In this document: in pieces, positions 1 to 12,588 of the stretch
Layout of the letters: the number at the start of each line of letters is the position of its first letter
Position numbering within the stretch: position 1 is the stretch's first letter
NCBI GenBank assembly: GCA_026419785.1
Contig: JAODTK010005695.1
Coordinates: forward strand, 248,001-312,000
Length of the DNA stretch: 64,000 nt
Source of the DNA: Sclerodactyla briareus
Taxonomy: Eukaryota > Echinodermata > Holothuroidea > Dendrochirotida > Sclerodactylidae
Direction of reading: 5' to 3'
The notes under the pieces: model-generated
What the model was told of the DNA's origin: nothing
The model's database searches: none
The model's input: only the letters and a program-made list of their open reading frames with translations
Program-made: the position numbers and the translations under genes

Positions 1-3000
1 AGGCAGGGTCAACAGGCAGAGTTCACAGAGTTCAAAGTGACAGAGAGACCTAAAATTAGACATTCACTGTTATTGTTCTGTTCGGGGATTACCTCATATC
101 CACGGGTTTTAATACACCCAGGCAGATAGAAAAGTTCAATCTCACGGATGAATGAACCCAAACACCCAAAACCCTGTTAGTAAAACAAAAATCAAAAAAA
201 TATGTCCATACGTGATGAAACAAGAGGAGAGAGATGCAATGTCATGAATTCCAAATGTTGTAATATAATCAAGGATGAGGCGCCGCTATTCTGAACTTGG
301 CATAATGGAGTCATGAAAACAATGGATATGTGTGTATTGCGGTCGCGTTTATCTAAGAAAGGAAAAAAAGAAGCCGCATGCTCTGTGTTTTGTGCTCTAT
401 TGTGCTACCAGTTTGCTATGTTCTGGTAGGCCGGGCGCTCACGTTGGGCCTGACACGACGATTGGAGTCCTTTTTGGGCTACTCACTTTGCTGTAGCCTT
501 GTTACTGTGGCAGGATCTAATGCCAGAGTTTTGGGAGGTTGGGATGGCTCCAATTGCACTTATTTGGGTAGATAAGGGGCGCCTTCCAGCGTACGATCCT
601 GCCCCGGTGTCCTGTGTGAACAGGATTAATGGGTGGGAACCGGCAGCGTGGAGGCATCCGTATCTCATGGTTTCACAAACAGCTTCGAGAGTGCCTGGTC
701 GCTTGCCCGGGAGTGAGGCCAGGCGAGTTGAAAGGGGTCGGTGTGAGATGCAACTAACTGCCTCTCTGTAATACCATGAGTGAAACTTACATTGGGTGAT
801 AAACAACGGAGACTCAAAATTCCTGCTGAATACAAACAGCCCAACCCCCATGTCGTGCTTCTAAGCTGAAATTTTGAGTCCGGACTGTTTTCATTACATG
901 ATCAAAATTGAGAAGATGCAACTACATGTCTGATTCTCAAAATTGATGTAACAAAACTCTATCTAGAGATAACATATCTCTAAATATATTTCTGACACCC
1001 AGGGGCAGAAGGGCAACTTTTCTGTGTAGTCGTTTCACACAAACCAAGGCAACTTTTTTATTATTGAGTTACCCTGACCAACTGCCTGTTCATTGCAAAA
1101 ATAATGGAAAGCTATAGCTAGCAATTGACCAATCAGAGAAAGAGTCTTTGCGATAATGGATGCCTGGCGGTGGTAGGATGTGTTGATGGTATATGTCCCA
1201 TCCTGTCTAGCCATGTTTTATTAAGTTTAGGAGCACATTTCTCACCGAGTAACAATAGCAAATATAAAAGTCCCAAATTCTGTACACGAATGAGCAATAC
1301 TTGGAAGAAGCCTAACACAGTGTATAAGTTTCTGCCTATTGAAAATTACTCTGAAAGTCCTGCCAGTCTAAGCCTTTCACAAGCGTATCATGGTTATTCT
1401 TCGCTATGTAGTCCAGTGTCACAATTCAATGAAAATGCACGAGCCTGAGCACCCATTACCCTCACATATGCACATACACATGAAATGATCCCTACGTTTC
1501 TCCATGAACTTTGTTCATGCAGACCAATAATTTAACATGAGACAATACTTTATAGCGCCCTCGGGGCTCCATTTAGAATTTTTTTTTCTCATATGAAAAT
1601 TATTGATCTAGGGAATAATGAATAGATGCGAGAGCCTCTTGATTGCTGGAATTCAACCAGGAGGTTAGGATGTTAGACAATCTAAGTTGCTAGCCGAAGG
1701 ATTTTCCTCCCAATACGATGCCATAACCGTTTTCAATTTGTATTAAACAAGTCTTGAGTATCCATTACCCCCCTCTTTCAATACCTTTGTAATACCAGTT
1801 TACGAATTTCAGTATCATATTACAAATTAACAACAACTTGATAAAACCATGGAGGAACAGAACATGAAATATGCGAAATTAGCATGAGAGAATGTCCAAA
1901 TTAGATGAATTGTACCATTACTGCATGTCTCGAGTGTTTGAAAGAGGGACATCCACAGACCGAAAACCGCAAGAGGAAGAATCCATTGTTCAAGTCCCAC
2001 CAATCACAAAACCTTAGAACCAATGTCGTCGTCGCAGTTCCTCAAGCATTACATGAAGAAACACGCTGTCAAAAAATCTTCAAAATTCCAACCGTGACAG
2101 AAACACAAGCGGAGTAAGTTATGCTGCAGGCAGCAATGAAAATATGGACCTTCACTCTAAGTGGCATTACACCTCATATTAAATGCAAACACGATGAACC
2201 CAGAACTCGAAAACCTGCAACTGTAGAAATAAAGTAGCCTGCCTCTACATTGAATATTGCCTAACCGATGCAATGGTGTACAGAGCGAATGTCACTCCTG
2301 GTTATTAGGGCTAAGCGGAGGTGAGGGGGGGGATTCCAATCACGGTATCAAAATCAAACTAAAATATGGAAAGGAGACTGAACTATATCCAGCACATCTG
2401 AGCTCTGAGAACAGGGGATCCTCTTATTCCGATTAAACCATTCGAACAGACAACCGCGCTAGTCTGGTCTTGTGATCTTTGAGGAGGACTTGCTTCACTC
2501 CCATCGAAAGAAATGAAGATTAATCAACAAAAGATCAGAGTTGTTGTCGAACGCCGCCATGGCAACCCTAAAAAACGCACGCACACACAAACCAAATTAG
2601 GTCTGTGAACAGGTCAGTTGCCGACGATCGTAACGCATGCCTAGCTGTAAGCCTCAGAGTAACAGAAATGCATGATGAGGTTCATGGTAGTTTTTTTTTT
2701 TCATATGTGATATCTAGCTCTGCCTATGCATAGAGCACTCTTTGTGGATATTGATCACTGTTCATACTGTGATACATACACACATATAGACCTACATACA
2801 TGCATATTATCTGGTCGATTTCATTTAGGTGATTCCATGGAATCAGGGAGAGGGATCTTGCAGAGGTCACTGATGGACTCTACACGTGAAGCTGCAGTTT
2901 GCCTCTTGACAACACAAAGGCAGGAATAGTTATCACATGGAATGCAAGCTTCATGACAATCCTCTCATGAACTGCTAGAGTAAGGCAAACCATCACTGAC

Positions 3001-6000
3001 ACGTGGTATGACTTTGACTTCTGCAAGAGAGTGACGAGGGTGGCTGAACTGTCCTTCCTGCAATCCTAAGTTGCTGGTTGGCGAGATCCTGTTGCAAACA
3101 GGTCGAGGTCAGTGCTGTTTTCCATTCCAGGCCTAATGTTAACACCGATCGATGGAACCTTGATAGAAGAAGGTTTATTCAAACCCAGGGAGCTCCGCCC
3201 ATCTGCCCCCCTCCCCCCCTACCGCCACATCAGCCACACGCTAACTGTAAACATAAGCCTGTGGGACTAAGCCTCACAGGCTGATCATGGTTTACATGGC
3301 CCTTGAAGGTCAACTCATGGCCCCCTATAACCACAACTTTGTTTTTGGACACAAGAATTTTCATGTGTTAATATCTTCATTGGAACTGAAACAGTACCGT
3401 TCTCTGTATGCGATTCTGCACAACAATTAAAATCAGATGGGTGATTTTCAGTGAGGAAAATCACTGATGCTCATTAACGTAAACGTTCAACCAGGCACAA
3501 TAAGATGACATAGGGTTGCCAGCCCAGACAAATGCCCATCGTCCAGAACAGCCCAACTACTGTAAAGATTGCCAGATGTTCAATGGCACAGGGTGGTGTC
3601 AAAGTTCAATCTGGTGTAACTTGGTAAGTGAAATAGATAGATCCCCAAATTCGTCCCAGTTTTATATTTTAACCTCCACAGAGAGAGAAATTATTTTGTG
3701 TCAAAAAAAAAATTCCAAATCCCCCGTTAATATATTTTGGGGGTTTTCTGCCTGGAGATGTTCCATATCTGAGGATAACCATTTTCTTCATCTCATGTGC
3801 AAAATGCACTACACCTTTCCAAGCTTCTGGTTTAGCAATTTGGTAATGAACTGTTCAACCACAGAACAAACCACCGAGGATTCCTCTCCCGAAAAGATCA
3901 ATCATTTGGGGAGCATTCAAGTTTATTAGAACATTGATGTTGGAATTTGTGGAAGGCACTGTTCAATTGATACACATGTTTGGTCCAAGGCTCACTGTAC
4001 TACACGAAATGATTCTATGCAGAAAAGCAACCGACAACGACATATAAGAGACACAGACCCCACTCAATCTCAGGGTTCAAATATTTGGTTATCCTATCAC
4101 CAAAATTATGGAAATAGTGACAATTAAACTTCGCTTTTTTTTCTATTTCTCTCTCCATTTTTTGCTGTGCCTCTATCAGGGCACCAAATTAGTTCTTCAT
4201 AGGTGGATTAAACGATTCGGTCGGGAAACTGGCCTGCGCTTCTTGGGGTTTCGATTTCCTGTTTTAAATATATATATATTACCCGTTTTTAGGGCGCCCT
4301 TCTTCTTCTCTGGGCCGACCAATGGGCATATACGCTGAGAGAACCGGCTTTGTATTCAGGAAGAGGGGAGCACCTCTTATTGCCTCTTATTATTATTATG
4401 TCTCCTTCAAATACCTTTTTGATGGTCAGGCCAGGGCACCACTATGGACGGGAGGGGAGGGGATGTGGGGGTTTCTCCCGGCACAGTTCTACTTTCAACG
4501 TTAGTCATTTGCTCTACATTTTAGTAGTCAGAACCTTACTCTGCTGACTTTACAAAAAGTTGGTCAAAATTGTTCAGCAGTTTTGACGGATTACGATTTC
4601 CCCCCCTTCAATTTCTGAAACTCTAGTTATGAGTGTATGTTGGGATAGAACACGCTGGAGGATGCGCACAGACAGTGGGTTTGTTTTTAGCCACTGTTTA
4701 ATAGTGACAGATAATTTGCACGGCAACATCCACGGAGACGGACCATGTGATCAGTATTAATCAGCTGTGTTGTTAAGGAAGTTGTTATTTTGTTAACAGA
4801 ATCAGTGCTAGCACTGGGCGTTTCTAATTCTAATCTCCTGGGACTGTTAGAGAATGTAATGGTGTTACATGACTTGTAAGCCAATCAGGTCCCTTTTATT
4901 GAAGGCTAATGAGGTAATTTATCTATCAGCGACAGTAAACTAAACGCGCCCAGGTAAAGCGGACTCGCCAAAGGGGTTTCTCTACTGCTGTCTGCACGTT
5001 AGAAATACGATTGTGCTTTTTGTCATGGTTCGGGATTAGGATCAGGTAATTTTAGTGGTTGACCCTAATCCAATAAGTGGAATGTCTTTAGAACCATGCA
5101 GGGATCTACATACTAGCGGGTGCAGTTTGAAAAAACATCAGTATACAGCAATAAATTCAAAACATTTGGATGCACACTCCATATACTCTCCTCATTAGGA
5201 ACATTCTATCTATGTATGCTTGACTCACCAGGGAAATATAAAGTAGAGAGATTTTTTGCCCAAACTCTATTTTTATTTTTAACAGTTTGTCACATAGGAG
5301 AGAAATTTCGCTACAAACATCCCTCATACATTAGTCTCACAAAGTAGATGGGTTCCCTCCTGGCCTCTTACAATAAACGAAGATCAACCTTTTATAAATA
5401 TATGGAACTATTTGATCAACAACCCCACTCCGTTTACTCTACTGTCACACGTTCTTTCATTCCCTACCACCATCCTTTCACCTACCCCATGTCACTGGGC
5501 CACTTTGGGGGGTGGGGCAGGGAGGGGGTGTAAGGCCAAGGGTTGTGACCCCCAACTCGTATGGGAGCCGCCATACATAATGCTCGTTACTGCTTGACCC
5601 CTTTCCCCACATTCACATGCACGGTTGCAACCCCTGTTTTCCCCATTCTCCATCTGACGGACATGACCGCCCGAATTCCCGCTCATATCGATCAATAACA
5701 TTGAAAATTATAACATTATCTACTGCTGCTAATAATAGAACGCAGCTTTGATACTGTCTTTAGTTCCTGTCGCTGAGACTTATTGTTGCGTATTTGAGGT
5801 GGAGCCTTGTTTGAATAATGCTTCAGCCGGACGATTATACCTGGGTAATAAAACTGGGGCAAAGTCCCCACTGGGTTCCATCTTTGGGCCAAAAATTCCC
5901 CTGATATGACAACAGCTTTAATTGCTGCCCACCAGGCCCTGCAGTTTGCACTATGTCACAAGTGGGCATTCCAGCGATTATGTGCCTTTCTGTTTGGTGC

Positions 6001-6640
6001 CAATATCGTGTCTGTTTGTTTGAGCTTGAATGATTGCTGTTGGATAAAGTCTTTTGTGAAGTGCGCCATCAAGGCCCGATGGCACAGAACCATGTTATTT
6101 CTAAGACTCTTAAATTTTCTTTTTATGAATTTTGTATCGAGAGCTCTGCTGACTGTTTTTTCTCGTTCGCCCCAGGTCTCACTGCGAGTTCGCTTGGAAC
6201 TCAGCCCACTTTCTAAACCAGGGGTGTCTACTGTGCAAAAGAGTCCCTATGCACCTACTGTTTATGTTTTCCGCATGATGTTTTGTTTAATTTATTACAA
6301 ATGTTAGTTTTGTGGGTCTACATCCCTCAATATTTTCGGAGGTCTGAATTCACACCCTGTGGCGGGTGACCTTTCAACAGGTGGTATCCCTGCACTTCCC
6401 ATCTCCATCCTGGGACAAGCCAGCAGCGAAACTGTCCCATTAGGGTGGTCGTTTGTTGGCCGCGTACCAGCCTTTGAGAGATCGAGGGGGCTAGGGGGAG
6501 GGGTTGAGACGATTTATTTCAGAATTGGACATTTTTTTCCTGGGTTGTTTCCCTCTGCTGATCGGAGTGCAAGCGGGAGCAGAGGGAGTGGGTGTTTTGG
6601 GAGAGTGACCACTAACTTATAGAGGGGTAAAAAAAGAAGC
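1..6640. other. Region without a recognisable gene
   Basis: No open frame here shows a family motif, splice-bounded conserved peptide or clear codon bias. The longest frames (137 codons at 3516-3929 and 133 at 5906-6307, both +) look like chance. Small structures seen are a short hairpin at about 3253-3282 (arms AGCCTGTG and CACAGGCT) and a TA-rich run near 4268-4280. Nothing else was identified. Confidence 0.6.
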
Positions 6641-6965
6641 GGGCGTTCTCGTACCCCACCATACCCCATTACCTCCAATGCCATTTTGGTCCCTTACTCC
6701 CCCAATTATCCATTCCAATATCCAACTCCACTGGTTTTCTGGGTTGTTTTTTTTCTCTTATTTCTTCTTATTTTTTCCCCTTCCCTCTTTCTTCATTAAG
6801 GGCTTAAAAAATCAGGCTTCCTCGTACCGCCACCATAGCCCCATCACCCCCAATGCCATTTTGGGCGACTTATATTATCTAATTCCAATTGCCACATCCA
6901 CGGGATTTTCTGGATTTTTCTTCTTTCTCTTATTTTTTCCCCCTTTCCTCTTCTTCCATTCCCTG
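6641..6965. repeat. Two-copy tandem repeat, about 172 bp, pyrimidine-rich
   Basis: Two adjacent units begin with related text around TCTCGTACCCCACCAT (6646) and TCCTCGTACCGCCACCAT (about 6818). Both continue through CCAATGCCATTTTGG and end in a long T/C tract. The spacing is about 172 bp. Several differences are insertions or deletions. A poly-C run follows at about 7019-7035. Frames crossing the tract are low-complexity Phe/Pro/Ser and are not credible proteins. Confidence 0.7.
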
Positions 6966-7089
6966 TTTTTTAGCCTTGATTTCCCAATTTCCCCTCTCAA
7001 TCTTCTGTCGGGGGCAACTTCCCCCCCCCCCCCCCTGGGCTCACCTGGCCCTTACAATTCCAAGTAGTATGCCATATTGTCAGTAGTAT

Positions 7090-8592
7090 TATGACATCCA
7101 ATCATTGGGCACGGGAAGATATGGTACACAATGAGGTTTGAATACTGCATTGCCTGGTCAAAGCAAAAATTTACTAACTCCCAGATGGCAGTTATCAAAT
7201 CCTCCAATTAAATCTCTTACTGATTCAACAATCAAATTTCCTTATGGAACTTTATATTGAAAGGCGCCACCAACCTGCTGTTGGTCAGAGGAAGTAGGGG
7301 GTTATGCAACCCTCATTAGGGACCTTATCCTTCCCCCCCCCAACTCCAGGACCTTCCTCCCCCCACAAGCAAGCATAACCCGGCATCACCCGTGATTTGG
7401 CCCCATGTTTTAGCGTTCGCATCTCATCACGAGGTTTTTTTCCAGTTGATGGAGCTCCCACCATTATGATATAAATTCATTCAATTACCCCCCTGGGTCT
7501 CTGACGCCAACCATGGCTTCCTCTCAGGTAACGTAAAGTCTGTATAGAGTGAAGTATAATACCATGGCCCTGATAAAAATGAGAGACCCAACAGTGGGTA
7601 CACACCTTGTATTTATACCATGACAGTCAAATCCTGGCCCTTACAGTCGCGCAACCATAGCGTGCAAGCACATCGAGGGAATTAGTTGTACAAATATCAT
7701 CCAATGCTATTCACAGAAACTGGCGTCTAACAAACGCATGAAATATTGAGTGATTCACAACGAAACTTTGAGATAATTGCCTTGAAGAAGTTCATAAATT
7801 GCTTCATTCTTCACATGTTTTCCGGAAGGAGGACAGGAGTGTTAGGTACAGTGGGGGGTAATGGGGGTTTGGTAAAAACATAATTTAGGCGGTGGGCCGA
7901 AGGCGTGAATTAGCTCGAAATTTTGGTTGTTTGGCCCACAAACGGGGCTCAACACGCTTGGTATGAAATCGAAAGCTAATGCTGTCAGGAAACAAACATA
8001 CTAAGTTCAACAAGCACACTCGGTACACGAGCGCCGGTGGGGGCGGTTAAATAAGGTCTCTTTTAAAATGGGGGTTTTGACGGAGTGAAAAATGAACATG
8101 TGCAGCTATTTGTGTAGATACGCTAAAATTTGAACTTATGCACCAAAAACACATTATTATACTTCCAAAGTCATCTACCAAAAAAGGTTACCTAGTTCTA
8201 CCATGCGAGGAGGGTAATGTAGGCCTGGATGAAAACAGAGGGACCCGGGGGGGGGGGGGGGGTGGGTAGGTGGGAGTGATGGCTCTACAAGTGCCATACA
8301 AGTCACGTTTTTACCGATAGCGGAATTAGGGATCTGGCAGGGAAGATTAGAAGAATATAAACAGGACTATGCTGTAAGGGAAGGGGTAAGGAAAGATAAA
8401 ATGGATGGGACAAGGGGTGAGGGTTTAGGGGTTTGGTAGACGGACATTGGTAAATATACAAACACTTGGCTACGCCACTGCAACATTTGCAGGATTCCAT
8501 AATTAAAAAGTCATTAACTTGAAAATCAAGACAGATTCTAACAGAAAGGGAACAACGCCATGCCCAGTTCATGTCATCAACCTTCAATTGGG
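7090..8592. other. No gene seen; poly-G tract
   Basis: Nothing with protein or RNA-gene character was identified. A run of about 16 G lies at about 8247-8262. Poly-G and poly-C runs of this length recur throughout the window and are likely weak points of the assembly. Confidence 0.55.
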
Positions 8593-8800
8593 ACAAAATA
8601 GTTGGGACAGTTAGCCCAATATCCTGCAAAAAACGATGTGGACTGTTCAGCGAAGCGTCTCAGGATCACAGGGGAATCCTGGCAAATATCACCAGTTCCG
8701 CCCCCCATTCCCCCAGCAATGTTGGTTTTCTGGATATCATATGACATACACCAAATGACGGGAACGGGGTGGTTCCCCAGTATTTGTCCAAGAGGTCTTG
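8593..8800 (+). repeat. Partial third copy of the 3-kb repeat unit
   Basis: This piece matches the interior of the two large repeat units that follow, at about 10300-10510 and 13290-13480. Shared landmarks are CCAATATCCTGCAAAAA, GAAGCGTCTCAG, a C-rich tract beginning CCGCCCCCC, and an ACGGGG tract followed by a TTTGTCCAA or equivalent. Similarity fades on both sides, so only about 200 bp is present. It is either a dispersed copy of the same element or the remains of an older tandem unit. Confidence 0.75.
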
Positions 8801-9599
8801 AGAATCTCTAACGGCACAAAATGGCGTCGGGGCAGAATATTTTTGGTGTCCTTCGCTCGCAGCACTTGGAAGGGATAGCAGCGGTGTTGTGTGGGTTTTA
8901 GGGGGACGGTAGGGGAATATGAGGGCCAGCAAATATTATTATGCTGTTCTCGTGGATAACAATAGGCCAAACATGGCCATGCCAAGAAGTTGTATAGGTG
9001 TGTAAGGGTTCGCGCATGTCAATAACTGTCTATATTGAGAAAAAGGGCTAAATAAAAAAATTATGCCTCATATGGATGATCAGGATGGCTGGTATCATAA
9101 TAAGTGAAATAGTAGAGAAACCTGCTTCGGTCATATTTTAATAATACAAAAAATTTCCGGTTCATAGCCTTTTTAAGTGAAGTGTTTTTGTCGAAGTCGC
9201 GTGATGAGCTGCGGGGGTGACAATGGTAAGAAATCGGGACACTGTGTTTTAATTAGTGAACGTACTACGCTCTGTCAGATATTTTGTTTATAGGTAATGC
9301 GCTGGTTAATTAATTAAGCCCATATAGTGAATAGCAGACTTGAAATAAGACTGGCAAGGGACAGGGAGAGTATTTATTTGCCCATTGCAACTGAAGAAAC
9401 GAGGAGGTTATAAGTTCAACCAAATGAAGCAAAAGTTTCGAAGCGGAGTAGAAGAATTGCAGGATAGCAATTGGTTGTAGCGCCCATAATTTGGTGGGAA
9501 AAAGTAAGAATCACCACCTAAATAGATCAAAGTTTAACTAACAGGATCCTTTTGATTGAATTAAATGGTAGTAGACGTTGTAATTTTTCATCGACATCA
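8801..9599. other. No gene seen
   Basis: This spacer lies between the partial copy and the first full 3-kb unit. No recognisable coding, RNA or repeat structure was found. Confidence 0.5.
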
Positions 9600-12588
9600 C
9601 TCAAACGACCCTAAATCTTTTCTAATTTTTAAAAGGACACATAAAGATAATCTTTGCGAGTCTATGAATAACAATTATTAAGTCGATACGGGTGTCTTGT
9701 ACGTTCGCCGGCAAGATGAAAGTATAGACGATATGGTAGAGCACAGAATGTCCGCAACACCGTCGGACCAACAGACTTTCAATGGACATATATTGCGCCA
9801 ATTTTGCTGACCATATGAACCATGCACATACATAACAAATTCACAAAAATCAAACTAAAAAATAGTACTATCACACACACAGCGGTTTAATGAATACGCC
9901 TCTTGACATAATCTTGTGGGCTGGCGTGGGGGTGGGTGGTTAGGGTTCTTTAGTTAAAGTTGGCGCTACGGTATGATACTTATTTCTTATGTATTAGGTA
10001 CTCAAACAAGACTTCATTACAGTCCTTCAATCAAACCGCTTATCTAAATGTCCCAATCTGTTATAGTAATTGGTTTGTACATATACGAAGATCCCACAGT
10101 CCCAACACACCCCAATAATCACACCTTATGCTAATTGTGGCAAGTAGGGATAATTGTGTATATACGCCCATTGAGCGAGCATGTGATGCCAAAATAAGCT
10201 GATGTGAACTTCCGACAGGCTCATAGAACCGAATTAGGAAAAATAATCCGCCCAAACTTCAGGGTAATTCTGAAAAGTTTAGATTCTTTCAGACAATCTT
10301 GGACAAATAGTTGCGGACCCTTCCACCAAAAATATCCTGCAAAAAACGATGTCGATGTTTCATATGAAGCGTCTCAGGCACAGGACTCCTGATCATCTCA
10401 CCATTCCGCCCCCCCTTCCCCCAATGCAAGTGTTTTATGATATCCTATGAATCACCAACATTGAACGGGGAAACGTGGGGGTTTGTCCCAAAGTTTTGGT
10501 CCAAGATTGTAGGCAGTCACAAGGGAGGTCGGGTTGAATAAAGGGAGGGCAGCCGCCCCTCTACAGAATAGAGGGCGCCAAACGGAGGTAGGCCGGCGAA
10601 TTTTTGTGAAAAAACAACAAACAGAAATAAGTTGAAACATGGTGAAGCCCACAAGCACGGTTTCGCCCAACCGAAAAAGACACATGGAGTCACTAGACCC
10701 CCACCCACCCTTTCAGTACTTCAGTCGCTCGCCTGAAAGGCTGAAACCTGCGGTAGGATTACAGTCATGCACGCGTTGGTCACAATTATGGCCAAGCAGA
10801 CGACAGAAAGCCTCGGGGCACATTATTTGAGGTATTTTATAACGGAGTTGGGTCGCGCTCAAGCAGGAATTTTTCACTAGTACAATATGGTTTTACTTTT
10901 TAGGGTTTAATGCAACTGATAAAATGATTTAAATATGACACACTGGAACAACGCCCCTTTTTCCCAAAGGATCCCAACTTAAGAGATGTTTTACTTGAAT
11001 TTGACATTGGATTATTAAAAGAGCGATTTGAAACCCTAACCTGGAATGAAAACATTGCAACAAATTTACGCGGTGTGGATTTCGATGGAGACTACCCATT
11101 GTTGTGGACTGCAGGATGCTGCGGAAGACAAGACGGGACACTGACAGTGAAATAAAAACACTGTGAGACACAAATGGAACTATTAATTTGTTGCGTTATT
11201 GGGACAATGTTTGCCCAAATTTGCAAAAAGGATGTGCGTATCACTTGCAGTGGGCGTGTCCGCAGCATCATGCGAACTGCGGTCATTCTTACAAACTAAA
11301 GCTAACACGAGTAACGGGACCCCCTAAACCAATGAAAAATGTCCTCTCGGCAACATGTTCCTGGATGACCTTCTATCCTATAACGTTGGCTCAGTCATAA
11401 GCATGAAACGAACATATGGAGACTGTACGTATCACTTTGGGAACGTGTGGTTGTGGTGTAATGCGAGGTCGACGTGATAACTATATAGTTCCCCATAATA
11501 CAGGAGAGAGTAGAGAGGGTAAACTGCGAGATGATGATATGAATAAGACTGACTGTACGGTAGGGTGAGCTGCCACACTACGGTAGCATTTTTCTGGGCG
11601 TCAGTGAAACCTCCCCACCTTCTATACGTGCGTCAGGTGAGTCGAGGAAGTCTAAAACAGGTGATTAGCCAGTCTAAGGGGGGGGGGGCGCAGATCGGGT
11701 CTCTTGGCCCACCTACAACCTACCCTCGTGAGTCACTGAACTCTAGGGCCTGCAATTTTCAGTGGCGTAGCCAGAAGTGATGGTACCGGGGGCGTAATCC
11801 ATGGTGCCGCCGGCACCCATCTTTGGGGGGTCTCTGGCATGCTCAACAGACATTTTGAATGGATAGAACCTTTTTCCTGCAATCTGACGAACAATCCTGG
11901 GCTGAAATTCGAGGTCTGTTGATACATTTTCACTGCTAGATTTTTTAGTTTGGATTGGATTCTTCTGGGCCGGCAAACCGGCGTGCGCCGGCGCACCGCC
12001 TACGAAAAACACTCGAATGGATCTCAGAGAAGAAAGTGACATGGAGGCTGGCTACAAACCACTACCAAGGCCAGTGCCCCCCCCCCACCCTTCCACCATT
12101 CTGAATAAGAATACTGAACAGTTGCGAAAATTAAATCGGTTTGCCATTTTTTTTGTACAATGTGAGTTTCAGGGGTATCATCAATTATGGAATGAAACTA
12201 ACAGCGCGGAAGCCAGTTTAATAGCGGTCTTTAATACAACAATCGATGGCAGTTAGTCCCCCCCCCCGAGTAGTATTTGAAGTGACCGGCAATAAAGTAA
12301 ATGTTGCAACTATGGTATCGGTGGTAAAAAAAAAAAAAAAACGAAGACGCGGGAAGCCTAATGTGGTATACGTTGTCGTCTACGTGAAAACCACTCATAC
12401 ACATTGAGGCACCTCCAGAGGGGGGGGGGGGGGCACTACACATTTATTATGTTAATATACCCAGCTGGTCTTGAGGATTATTTGCCGGGATGATGATAGC
12501 TGTCGGACACATGTTGTACAGAGGAACTTTGTTTACTCTCGTACTGAGTCGATTATATCAGTAAGTATCGCATGAAATAAGAACCGCA
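9600..12588 (+). repeat. Tandem unit 1, about 3 kb, unknown family
   Basis: The unit starts near TTTTTAAAAGGACACATAAA (about 9626) and ends just before the same motif recurs at about 12597, giving a period of about 2.97 kb. It carries distinctive tracts: a C-rich stretch after CCGCC near 10408, a G-run near 11680, the phrase GTGGCGTAGCCAGA near 11764, a C-run near 12258, an A-run near 12326 and a G-run near 12421. All recur in order in the next unit. No frame longer than about 100 codons is shared by both units, so it is probably a non-coding repeat or mobile element. Terminal repeats were not found. Confidence 0.85.

Noticed and set aside
9930-9960. GGTTAGGGTT-like words in the 3-kb repeat units suggesting telomere repeats
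   Set aside because: Only a single TTAGGG per unit, without tandem arrays.
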